64,000 nucleotides of DNA from Hyphomonas beringensis (GTDB lineage: Bacteria > Pseudomonadota > Alphaproteobacteria > Caulobacterales > Hyphomonadaceae), in contig NZ_AWFF01000054.1 of the NCBI RefSeq assembly GCF_000682755.1, forward strand, positions 62,001 to 126,000. Reading direction: 5' to 3'. Position numbers and translations under genes: made by a program. Positions 40,612 through 48,328 of the stretch are shown here, piece by piece. The notes beneath the pieces were generated by a model. That model was not told the DNA's origin and did not search any database. It saw only the letters and a program-made list of their open reading frames with translations. The number at the start of each line of letters is the position of its first letter. Positions within the stretch are counted from its first letter, which is position 1.

Positions 40612-42069
40612 TTAAAATGGAAGGTCTTCGGGCTTCATCTGCACAAAGACACTCTTTTTCTGAGTATATTCGTTGAGCACATCCCAGCCGTTCTCGCGTC
40701 CAATGCCGGATTGCTTGTAACCGCCAAAGGGAATTTGCATGGGTTGTGCTTGATAGGTGTTGATCCAGAACATACCGGTCTGGATATTGGCAGCCACGCG
40801 GTGTGCTCTGACGAGATCCTTTGTTACGACACCCCCGGCCAGGCCATAGTCGGACTTATTTGCCCGTTCTACGACTTCGTCTTCATTTTCAAACTTCAGA
40901 ACCGTCATCACGGGGCCAAAGATTTCCTCACGAACGTGTTCCATATCATCCGTGCTGTCCACGATGACCGTAGGTGCGTAAAAGGCGCCGCCATCGTGCC
41001 CCTCAACGCTCACAGCGCGACCACCGCATACCACCCTCGCTCCCGCTTCTCGGGCTCGGCTGACAAATCCGCTTACTACTCCAAGGTGGGCCTGCGAGAT
41101 CAGTGAACCAATCTGTGTGTCAGGATCAGAAGGTGCGCCGACTTTCAGCTTTTCGGTACGTTTAACGATCTCATTCACGACATCCTCATAGATGCTGGCG
41201 TGAACAAAGACGCGCGTTCCATTTGCGCAAATCTCGCCCTGCGTCAGGAAGTTCGCATACATAGCCAGGCGTGCAGCGTATTCTGGGTCTGCATCCTCGA
41301 AGATGATGAGCGGTGACTTCCCGCCCAGCTCCAGGGAGACTTCCTTCAGGCGGGGAGATGCCGCTTCCATGACTTTCCGACCTGTTGGTGCACTACCGGT
41401 CAGCGAGACTTTTTCAATAGCGGGATGCGCGGCCAAGGCCGCTCCCGGATTTCGCTCCCCCTGCAGGACGTTGAAAACGCCCGCTGGCATTCCCGCTTCG
41501 CAGTATATCTCTGCCAGGTGCACGGCATTGATGGGTGTGAGTTCGGAGGGTTTGAATATCATCGCGTTTCCTGCGGCCAGCGCAGGAGCGGACTTCCAGC
41601 AGGCAATCTGCAGGGGATAGTTCCAGGCTCCGAGGCCGGCGCAAACGCCAAGGGGCTCACGCCGCGTATAATAGAAGCCGTAGCCAAAATCCTGATACTC
41701 CCCGGCGATGCTGCCGGCGAGATTGGCATAGTGTTCAATCGCATCTGCGCCTGTCTGGATATCGACTGACAGCGCTTCCGAAATCGGTTTGCCTGTATCC
41801 TCAACTTCAATTTGCGCCAGTTCATCGTTCCGCTCACGCAGCAATTCGGCTGCCTTGCGAAGTATGCGTCCGCGGTCTTCCGCGGGCATGGCAGCCCAAA
41901 CTTTCTGGGCGCGGACTGCGGACTGAACTGCCGTCTCGATCTGGGCAGGGCTGGCTTCGCGAAATTTGCCGATCTCACGACCAGTTGCCGGATTACAGCA
42001 GATAAACTCTGCATTGCCTTCTCCAGGCACTCGTTTGCCGTCGATGAACAAGTCTATGGCGTAGCTCAC
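40612..42069 (-). CDS. Aldehyde dehydrogenase, betaine-aldehyde dehydrogenase (BetB)-like
   Basis: 485 residues from the GTG at 42069 (AAGGAAA upstream); the ATG at 42135 lies in the operator region and has no ribosome-binding site. Landmarks: AGLGAWNYPLQIACWKSAPALAAGNAMIFKPSE, SLTGSAPTGRKV, SLELGGKSPLIIFEDAD, and GEICANGTRVFV with the catalytic Cys in the context typical of betaine-aldehyde dehydrogenases. It would oxidise an (amino)aldehyde to its acid using NAD(P). It is divergent from a 3-hydroxyisobutyrate-dehydrogenase-family gene and near a choline-dehydrogenase-like gene and two BetI-like regulators, fitting a choline-like alcohol-to-acid route. Confidence 0.85.
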   Translation of the reverse strand: MSYAIDLFIDGKRVPGEGNAEFICCNPATGREIGKFREASPAQIETAVQSAVRAQKVWAAMPAEDRGRILRKAAELLRERNDELAQIEVEDTGKPISEALSVDIQTGADAIEHYANLAGSIAGEYQDFGYGFYYTRREPLGVCAGLGAWNYPLQIACWKSAPALAAGNAMIFKPSELTPINAVHLAEIYCEAGMPAGVFNVLQGERNPGAALAAHPAIEKVSLTGSAPTGRKVMEAASPRLKEVSLELGGKSPLIIFEDADPEYAARLAMYANFLTQGEICANGTRVFVHASIYEDVVNEIVKRTEKLKVGAPSDPDTQIGSLISQAHLGVVSGFVSRAREAGARVVCGGRAVSVEGHDGGAFYAPTVIVDSTDDMEHVREEIFGPVMTVLKFENEDEVVERANKSDYGLAGGVVTKDLVRAHRVAANIQTGMFWINTYQAQPMQIPFGGYKQSGIGRENGWDVLNEYTQKKSVFVQMKPEDLPF

Positions 42070-42129
42070 TTGGCGTTTCCTTTTCCCTTGCGGATTCGAG
42101 ACTGGTAGATTAGCTCTAAAAAAATAACT

Positions 42130-42159
42130 GCACAATCAATTACATTTTGTCAATTGTGC
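42130..42159. promoter_or_regulatory. Candidate TetR (BetI-like) operator A
   Basis: GCACAAT and ATTGTGC arms frame a 30-bp element in the divergent region between the BetB-like (42069) and HIBADH-like (42239) genes. On the reverse strand it contains AAATGTAATTGATTG, which recurs with one change at 44460-44474. A TetR-type site is the simplest reading. Confidence 0.55.
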
Positions 42160-42238
42160 TTTCAGACGATGTTCCGGTGTAGGGCTGGCTTCAAGGTGTG
42201 GGCAGCTGACCGGTGCTGAATGGCGGAAGAGAGGATTT

Positions 42239-43150
42239 ATGCGGATAGGATTTATTGGTCTCGGGAATATGGGATCCAACATGGCAATGGTGCTGTTGCG
42301 CTCAGGATTGGACCTAAAGGTTCACGACATCGAAAGAGCGAGAGCCGACAGCCATGTCGACGCGGGGGCGCACTGGGCGGAGACGCCCGCTGAATGTGCT
42401 CGCGATGTTGATCTCTTGATTACGTCTCTTCCCACTCCGAACGTCGTGGACAAGGTCATGCGCGGTGACACGGGTGTGTTTGAAGGTATCGGCAGTGGCA
42501 CGCTCTGGGTGGACACAACCACGAATGATGCCGATTTGGTCGCCGAGCTTGCGGAAATCGCGGCGAACATGGGGGTGAAGACGGTCGATTCACCGGTTAC
42601 CGGCGCAGTTGATGGAGCGCGGCGGGGCGAGCTTACTTTGTTCGCTGGAGGCGACACTGATGCGCTGGATACAGCTGAGCCGATCCTGTCGCGTATGGGC
42701 CGGGTCATTCGCTGTGGCGAGCTGGGAACTGGCAATGCCGTCAAATTGGTGACGAACTATCTTTGGTTCACACACGCCGCAGTGATTGGGGAGGGGCTTA
42801 TGCTCGGGCGCCGGGCCGGCGTGCCGCTGGATGTGCTCTGGGATGCCATCAAGGACAGTGTCGGCGACAGTTTCGTGGCCAGGCATGATGCTCCGTCTAT
42901 CTTTGCCGGTCACTATGATCCATCCTTTTCGCTCGACCTTTGCCTGAAGGATCTCCGCTTGTGTGCGGCTCTGGCGGAGCGTGGTGGTGTGCCGATCCCG
43001 ATCGGATCACGCGTGCATGAACGCTTTGCTGCCGCCGCGGAGGCCTATGGCGGCGGGTCTGGCGAGCTGCATGTTGCAAAACTAATAGAAGATGCCGTCG
43101 GTGACGATTTGCGTCTGGAAGGCGACTGGCCGCTACATTGGGAAGCCTGA
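42239..43150 (+). CDS. NAD(P)-dependent beta-hydroxyacid dehydrogenase (3-hydroxyisobutyrate dehydrogenase family)
   Basis: A 303-residue member of the 6-phosphogluconate/3-hydroxyisobutyrate dehydrogenase family. The dinucleotide-binding motif GFIGLGNMGSNMA is at the start, then VDSPVTGAVDGARRG and the catalytic-lysine helix GELGTGNAVKLVTNYLWFTHAA. It would oxidise or reduce a small beta-hydroxy-acid or related semialdehyde. It is divergent from the BetB-like gene and converges with the TetR pair. It may handle the product of the aldehyde/alcohol cluster, though the family is broad (tartronate semialdehyde reductase, succinic semialdehyde reductase and others). Confidence 0.85.
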   Translation: MRIGFIGLGNMGSNMAMVLLRSGLDLKVHDIERARADSHVDAGAHWAETPAECARDVDLLITSLPTPNVVDKVMRGDTGVFEGIGSGTLWVDTTTNDADLVAELAEIAANMGVKTVDSPVTGAVDGARRGELTLFAGGDTDALDTAEPILSRMGRVIRCGELGTGNAVKLVTNYLWFTHAAVIGEGLMLGRRAGVPLDVLWDAIKDSVGDSFVARHDAPSIFAGHYDPSFSLDLCLKDLRLCAALAERGGVPIPIGSRVHERFAAAAEAYGGGSGELHVAKLIEDAVGDDLRLEGDWPLHWEA

Positions 43151-43163
43151 AGAATTTGAGGGA

Positions 43164-43751
43164 TCAGCGCCCAAGTGTTGCTGCCAGGCAGCCTTGGGCG
43201 ACCTCATTGGCCGCTTCTGAGCTTAGCTCAGAGCCCCGCTGAGCATGAGCAATCCAGAGCCCATCTATGATCAGCGTAATTTCGCTAACATAATCAGCAG
43301 CTTGTGCGGCCGGCATCAGTCTCGATGCATAGCGCTGAAGACTGCGCCGCAGTAGACGGTCACTTAATTTTTCGATGCGTGTGAAGGCGGGGTCGGACTG
43401 GGCGTGTGCCCAGAAGTGTAGCCAGACTGTGCAGAATTCCGAGGTAAACAGAGAGGGCGCAAACTTCGAAGAGATAACTGCTTTCAAGCGGTTTGTGTCA
43501 TTTTCTGCTTTGCTGACAGCCTGGCGCTCTTCGTTCAGGACCAGTTTCAATAAGTAGCGCATTGTCGCTTCGAACAGGTCGCGTTTGTTATTAAAGTGGC
43601 GATAAATGGTGCCACCCGTCAGGCCAGCTTCAGCTGCGATGCGTTGCACGGTTGATTGGGCGTAGCCGTACTTGTTCACGCACGTGACCGTTGCCTCGAT
43701 CAGGCTTTGCTTCCGCAGGAGTTTCTTTTCAGCGCGTCCCATGCCGGTCAT
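43164..43751 (-). CDS. TetR-family regulator 1 (BetI-like)
   Basis: A 195-residue TetR regulator. The N-terminal helix-turn-helix (KYGYAQSTVQRIAAEAGLTGGTIYRHFNNKRDLFEATMRYLL) is clear, and the C-terminal domain (VWLHFWAHAQSDPAFTRIEKLSDRLLRR, IDGLWIAHAQRG) has the BetI C-terminal signature. Its start overlaps the end of a close paralogue by four bases. Together they probably form a heteromer or two layers of control over the choline-like cluster. It converges with the dehydrogenase at 42239. Confidence 0.85.
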   Translation of the reverse strand: MTGMGRAEKKLLRKQSLIEATVTCVNKYGYAQSTVQRIAAEAGLTGGTIYRHFNNKRDLFEATMRYLLKLVLNEERQAVSKAENDTNRLKAVISSKFAPSLFTSEFCTVWLHFWAHAQSDPAFTRIEKLSDRLLRRSLQRYASRLMPAAQAADYVSEITLIIDGLWIAHAQRGSELSSEAANEVAQGCLAATLGR

Positions 43752-44395
43752 CCTGTCTGTGCGGCCGATCCGAGGCGGCGATCAAGATAGGCGAAGACGA
43801 GGGTACGTGCAGCCTGGGGGGTAATGGACGCGTTGTCCTGAGCCTTGCGAATCCACAAACCATCCACCATTGCTACCAGCTCCTTAGCGACTTGCTCTGC
43901 CTCGTTCCGGGGCAAAAGCTTGCTCAAGGCATCAAGCAGATTGCGGTGAAAGCGTTGCGCATTGATCCGCTCCAGCCGGGCGAGTTCTTCTGACCGGGCC
44001 GTTTCTGACCAGAATTGCAGCCAGACGAAACAGTTGCGGTGGGAATAGAGACGCTCTGAAAGATTCGCGTGAATGATGGCATGCGCGCGGGCAAGAGGGG
44101 TGTCTGCTTTGCCGAGCTCATAGACGAGAGTGTCGCTTATGTCGGACATGAGTTGTCGCATTGCGGCCGCAAACAGCTCGTCCTTGGAACCAAAATGATA
44201 ATGGATGTTGCCTGCTGAGAGGCCGGCTTCCTCGGAAATGCGCTGCGCCGTGGCTTCATGGAAGCCGTGCTTGTAGATTGCCGAAATAGTGGCATCGATC
44301 AGATGCCGCTGGCTTTCATCACTATTGCGTCGTTGGCGTGGCAGTGTCTTCGCAGCCTCTGTTCGAGCTTCATGTAAGGGCCTAGTCTCTCGCAT
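43748..44395 (-). CDS. TetR-family regulator 2 (BetI-like)
   Basis: 215 residues from the ATG at 44395; an upstream ATG at 44479 lies inside the promoter motif without a ribosome-binding site. Helix-turn-helix: KHGFHEATAQRISEEAGLSAGNIHYHFGSKDELFAAAMRQLM. The C-terminal FVWLQFWSETARSEELARLERI and MVDGLWIRKAQD align with the downstream paralogue (43164-43751). Divergent from the PhyH-type dioxygenase gene. Shared motif 44460-44474 in the intervening region is a likely operator. BetI in E. coli is a choline-responsive repressor; whether choline is the effector here is unproven. Confidence 0.84.
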   Translation of the reverse strand: MRETRPLHEARTEAAKTLPRQRRNSDESQRHLIDATISAIYKHGFHEATAQRISEEAGLSAGNIHYHFGSKDELFAAAMRQLMSDISDTLVYELGKADTPLARAHAIIHANLSERLYSHRNCFVWLQFWSETARSEELARLERINAQRFHRNLLDALSKLLPRNEAEQVAKELVAMVDGLWIRKAQDNASITPQAARTLVFAYLDRRLGSAAQTG

Positions 44396-44459
44396 AGGTT
44401 GTTCAAGCCTCAAAGGGAAGTCCGCGTGCAATATGCGTGTCCGGTATAATGCCTTCCAT

Positions 44460-44474
44460 AAATGTAATTGCTTG
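44460..44474 (+). promoter_or_regulatory. Candidate TetR (BetI-like) operator B
   Basis: AAATGTAATTGCTTG, identical in 14 of 15 positions to the reverse strand of 42133-42147. It lies in the divergent region between the TetR 2 start (44395) and the PhyH-type gene (44543). Confidence 0.5.
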
Positions 44475-44542
44475 ACCATTTACTTATTTTTGCGCATTTT
44501 GCACCTAGCGTAAGCATAATGATGACATCTGGAGGAAACAGG

Positions 44543-45376
44543 ATGGGTGCGACAGTGCAGTGTTTGCCAGGCTCGTCTTCCGGCGAGGATATTTACACGG
44601 CGATTGAGGATGATGGGGTGGTCATTGTCGAAGACTTCCTGTCTCCGAGCGTCATAGAGGCTCTGAATGCAGAGCTTCAGCCGCATATTGATGCGTGCAA
44701 GCCGCGGGTCGTCAATAACATGTATGATGACTTTCTTGGGGGATATACTGTTCGGCTGCATGGTGTCACCGCAAAAGCCCCGAGCTTTCCAAATGTGATG
44801 ATTGACCCGCGGATCATGTCCGTGATGGATCAATTGCTAAAGCCAAACTGTACGGATTACCGGCTCAGTGCGGCTGAGCTGATCGAAATCCGCGGTGGGG
44901 AAACAGCGCAACCAATTCACCGTGATGATGACTCATGGCCCCGGGCTGCGCAGTCGGCGTCTCCGCTCGTTGTGAATGTCATGATCGCGCTGAGCGACTA
45001 CACGGCAGAGAACGGAGCAACCGTTGTCGTTCCAGGCAGTCACAAATGGGATTTGGAGCGTGAGCCTCAGCCAGAAGAGATTACTCAGGCGGTGATGTCG
45101 CCTGGCTCTGTTGCCATATTCACGGGACAGACCCTTCATGGAGGCGGAAAGAATGTCAGCGGTGTTCCGCGGCGCGGATTGTCCGTATCCTATTGCCATG
45201 GCTGGTTGGTTCCGGTGGAAAACAGCTGGCTGGGTGTTCCTCTGGACAAGGTCCGTATGCTTCCTGAGCGTGCCCAGAGCATGCTTGGTTATGATGTCTA
45301 TGACGGCACGAGCAGAGGCAGTGGCCAGATCAACATGTATGAAGTTGGCAGCCCGAGAGCACTTCTGGAAAACTGA
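44543..45376 (+). CDS. Phytanoyl-CoA dioxygenase (PhyH)-family Fe(II)/2-oxoglutarate oxygenase
   Basis: 277 residues from the ATG at 44543, which has a GGAGG seven bases upstream; an in-frame ATG at 44468 is less likely. Iron ligands are the His and Asp of PIHRDDDSW and the distal His of GQTLHGGGKNVS; the 2-oxoglutarate-binding Arg is probably in PRRGLSVSY. It would hydroxylate a substrate with oxygen and 2-oxoglutarate, possibly cleaving a C-N, C-O or C-P bond. It starts a three-gene operon with a BetA-like dehydrogenase two bases after its stop. The combination suggests hydroxylation or demethylation followed by alcohol oxidation. Confidence 0.84.
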   Translation: MGATVQCLPGSSSGEDIYTAIEDDGVVIVEDFLSPSVIEALNAELQPHIDACKPRVVNNMYDDFLGGYTVRLHGVTAKAPSFPNVMIDPRIMSVMDQLLKPNCTDYRLSAAELIEIRGGETAQPIHRDDDSWPRAAQSASPLVVNVMIALSDYTAENGATVVVPGSHKWDLEREPQPEEITQAVMSPGSVAIFTGQTLHGGGKNVSGVPRRGLSVSYCHGWLVPVENSWLGVPLDKVRMLPERAQSMLGYDVYDGTSRGSGQINMYEVGSPRALLEN

Positions 45377-45378
45377 AT

Positions 45379-47010
45379 ATGGCCAGTAAACTAGAAATCG
45401 GTACGGCGGACTATGTGATCGTCGGGGCGGGATCTGCTGGCTGCGTTCTGGCAAATCGCCTCTCTGAGTCCGGCGCGCATGATGTGGCCCTGCTTGAATA
45501 TGGCGGCACGGATATCGGGCCCTTTATTCAAATGCCGGCTGCCCTGTCATATCCCATGAACATGAAGCGCTACGATTGGGGGTATCGTAGTGAACCCGAA
45601 CCGCATCTGGGCGGTCGCCAACTCGCTGCGCCTCGGGGGAAGGTTCTGGGCGGATCCTCCTCGATCAATGGCCTTGTTTATATTCGGGGCAATGCGAAAG
45701 ACTTTGACGCGTGGGACGCCAAGGGGGCTGCGGGATGGAGTGGGCGACACGTGGCACCGTACTTCCGGCGACTGGAAAATGTCGAGGGCGGCGATCCTGA
45801 TATCCGTGGCACTGACGGCCCGATGCATGTGACAATTCCAGAGCAATCGCACCCATTGGATCAGGCATTCATGGCAGCGGCGCAGGAAGCCGGATTCCAG
45901 AAAACACAGGATTGTAATGGTCTCCATCAGGATGGATTTGGCCCCATGGACCAGACCATCTGGAAGGGGCGTAGGTGGTCTGCGGCGAACGCTTATCTCA
46001 AGCCCGCTTTGCATAGACAGAACCTCACACTTTATCGTGGGCTTGCGTGTAGAATACTCTGGGAAGGCAAAAAGGCCGTAGGGGTTGAGCTTGTTCGCAA
46101 AGGCAAGAAGCATATTCTTCGGGCACGTAAGGAAGTCATCCTAAGTGCCTCTGTTTTCAATTCTGCCAAACTGCTGATGTTGTCAGGCGTAGGGCCTGCT
46201 GACGAGTTGACCCCTCATGGAATTGATATCGTGAGTGATCGGTCGGGAGTTGGAAAGAATCTGCAGGATCATCTGGAGATCTATCTTCAAATGCGTTGCA
46301 ATCAGCCCATAACACTCCGCCGATACATGAATCCTGTCAGTAAGGGGATTGCGGGTTTGCAGTGGCTATTGAGCAAAACAGGTATTGGCGCCTCCAATCA
46401 TTTTGAAACGGCGGGATTTGTACGGCTTGATCACTCTGCTGACTATCCAGATGCCCAGTATCATTTTCTGCCGGCGGCCATTCGCTATGATGGCAGTCAG
46501 CCGGTTAGCGCCCACGGCTTCCAGGCGCATATTGGGCCAGGACGCACGACGGCGCGGGGGCAAGTGCGACTGGCATCTTCAGACCCGTCAGCTTCGCCAT
46601 CGATTCAATTCAATTACATGTCCAGCGATGCAGACTGGAAAGCTTTCCGTGCCTGTGTGAGGCTAACGCGAGAGATATTCTCTCAGCCCTCCCTCAAGGC
46701 CTATAGTGTCGGGGAAATTGCGCCAGGGTCTGATTGTCTCACAGATGATGACATCGATGCCTTCGTCAGACGAGAGGTCGAAAGCGCGTACCACCCTTGT
46801 GGCACGTGCCGGATGGGCGCTGAGGACGATCCGGGGGGCGTCGTTGATCCTGAATGCCGGGTTATCGGTGTTGAGGGGTTGCGCGTTGTGGATTCTTCCG
46901 TGTTTCCAAATATTACCAACGGGAACATTAATGCGCCTACCCTGATGTTGGCAGAGAAGGCCTCTGACCATATTCTGGGAAATGACATACTTCCCGCGGA
47001 TGCAGCCTGA
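45379..47010 (+). CDS. GMC-family FAD alcohol dehydrogenase, choline dehydrogenase (BetA)-like
   Basis: A 543-residue GMC oxidoreductase. The FAD-binding VIVGAGSAGCVLANRLSE at residues 14-31 and the signatures GKVLGGSSSINGLVYIRG, SGVGPADELTPHGI and the catalytic-His region YHPCGTCRMG are intact; the C-terminal NITNGNINAPTLMLAEKASD is also BetA-type. It would oxidise a primary alcohol to an aldehyde at the inner membrane, supplying the BetB-like enzyme. The residue after the E of the ADP-binding strand is unusual (LLEYGG where choline dehydrogenases have LLEAGG). The substrate could be choline or another polar alcohol. Middle gene of the operon. Confidence 0.88.
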   Translation: MASKLEIGTADYVIVGAGSAGCVLANRLSESGAHDVALLEYGGTDIGPFIQMPAALSYPMNMKRYDWGYRSEPEPHLGGRQLAAPRGKVLGGSSSINGLVYIRGNAKDFDAWDAKGAAGWSGRHVAPYFRRLENVEGGDPDIRGTDGPMHVTIPEQSHPLDQAFMAAAQEAGFQKTQDCNGLHQDGFGPMDQTIWKGRRWSAANAYLKPALHRQNLTLYRGLACRILWEGKKAVGVELVRKGKKHILRARKEVILSASVFNSAKLLMLSGVGPADELTPHGIDIVSDRSGVGKNLQDHLEIYLQMRCNQPITLRRYMNPVSKGIAGLQWLLSKTGIGASNHFETAGFVRLDHSADYPDAQYHFLPAAIRYDGSQPVSAHGFQAHIGPGRTTARGQVRLASSDPSASPSIQFNYMSSDADWKAFRACVRLTREIFSQPSLKAYSVGEIAPGSDCLTDDDIDAFVRREVESAYHPCGTCRMGAEDDPGGVVDPECRVIGVEGLRVVDSSVFPNITNGNINAPTLMLAEKASDHILGNDILPADAA

Positions 47011-48197
47011 TGACAAAATCGGCATCTACGAGCACAGCGTTCGAAGCCGGGCCTGGAAGGTGGGAGGTGATTGCCGCCATTCTAATGGGCGGACTGGCCG
47101 TTTCACAAGTTGTCGCGATGCCATTGCTCGCAACACTGGTCGCCAGTGCGTATGGAATGGGCGAGTCTGCGTCAGGCTTCATAGGCCTCGCTAACTTGCT
47201 GGGCACCGCGGCCGGGTCGCTAGCCGTAACAATATGTCTGCAGCGCCTGCCACTCCGGGGAAGCGCTGTCTCGGCGGCCTTCCTAGCGTGTGTCGCTCAG
47301 TTCGCTGTCGCCCTAATGCCAGGTTTCCAGAGCGCCCTGCTCATGGAAGCACTTGCAGGATTTGGGGCGGGGGTTTTGTTGGCCTTGTCAGCAGCGATTG
47401 TCGGCAGCTCAAATGATGCAGATCGCGGCTTCGCATTCATCCTGACTTTGCAGGCGATCGTGGCAGTGGCGCTTTTATTGGCCATTCCGGGGCTGTCGGC
47501 TGAGGGCAGTCTATTGCCGGTGATGGCATTTATGGCCTGTGTTCAGATACTCTTGATCCCCATTGGACTGGCATTGCGTGGCAAGCCTAAAGCCGCGGAA
47601 ATGGGCGGGCAGGGAGTCAAAGATGCCAAGTCTCTGCGGCCGGCCGTGTTACTAAAGGCGGCAGCGTATTTTACATTCTCCGCCGCCGTGGGTGTTCTGT
47701 GGGTGTTTGCCGGTGCGTTGGGATTATCGGCGGGACTACCTGATACCGTGATTGGCAAAGCGCTTGCGGTAGGCAATGTGGCTGCCATCGCTGGCTCGTT
47801 ATTGGCGGCAGTGATCACATCTCGTTTTGGCCGTATCGGCCCTGTCATAGTCACTGGACTGTTCATTATCTTGAGTGTGTTTTTGCTTACACCCGGGATG
47901 AGCGTGGGCACATTCTTTATCGCAAGCTGTCTGTATCTGTTTGCATGGGGCGGCGGCTTACCCCTGATGATGGCCGCTGTAGCAGATGTCGACACCAGTG
48001 ATCGTGTGACATCCTTGCTGCCTGTATTGGCATTTGCCGGTATGGGAGTTGGGCCTGCTCTCGTCAGCTTGGGGTCTGAGACGGGTAGCCTGTTTCACCA
48101 GGTCTCGCTTACAGCGACCATTCTCGTCGTGATCTCAATTATTTTGTTTGGTAGAGCCCATTCCATGTGGACGGACAGACCCGAGAACCAGACTTGA
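47010..48197 (+). CDS. MFS transporter
   Basis: A 395-residue major-facilitator protein with about 12 helices; its ATG overlaps the BetA-like stop (TGATG), giving tight coupling. The N-terminal helices (WEVIAAILMGGLAVSQVVAMPLLATLVASAYG) and the central cytoplasmic loop (RGKPKAAEMGGQGVKDAKSLRPAV) are typical. It lacks a strong MFS signature in the 2-3 loop, so assignment to a subfamily is not possible. Because it is last in a PhyH/GMC operon, it probably carries the same substrate or an end product. Converges with TonB receptor 3. Confidence 0.82.
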   Translation: MTKSASTSTAFEAGPGRWEVIAAILMGGLAVSQVVAMPLLATLVASAYGMGESASGFIGLANLLGTAAGSLAVTICLQRLPLRGSAVSAAFLACVAQFAVALMPGFQSALLMEALAGFGAGVLLALSAAIVGSSNDADRGFAFILTLQAIVAVALLLAIPGLSAEGSLLPVMAFMACVQILLIPIGLALRGKPKAAEMGGQGVKDAKSLRPAVLLKAAAYFTFSAAVGVLWVFAGALGLSAGLPDTVIGKALAVGNVAAIAGSLLAAVITSRFGRIGPVIVTGLFIILSVFLLTPGMSVGTFFIASCLYLFAWGGGLPLMMAAVADVDTSDRVTSLLPVLAFAGMGVGPALVSLGSETGSLFHQVSLTATILVVISIILFGRAHSMWTDRPENQT

Positions 48198-48270
48198 GAT
48201 ACGCTCTCTTCAGAGCGCCCTGACTGTCAGCATGATATGCGGGCGACCTTCTGTGAGGTTTCAGGAAGGT

Positions 48271-48314
48271 GGGGCGGGGTAGGCTTTGACGGGGGGCAAA
48301 TCCCTCCCCGCCCC
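48271..48314. terminator. GC-rich inverted repeat between convergent genes
   Basis: GGGGCGGGG (48271-48279) and CCCCGCCCC (48306-48314) form a 9-bp stem with a 26-base loop, between the MFS stop and the TonB receptor 3 stop. No flanking T-run is present, so it could block read-through from both sides as a strong hairpin rather than a classical terminator. Confidence 0.5.
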
Positions 48315-48328
48315 ATCCGCAAGGAGCC

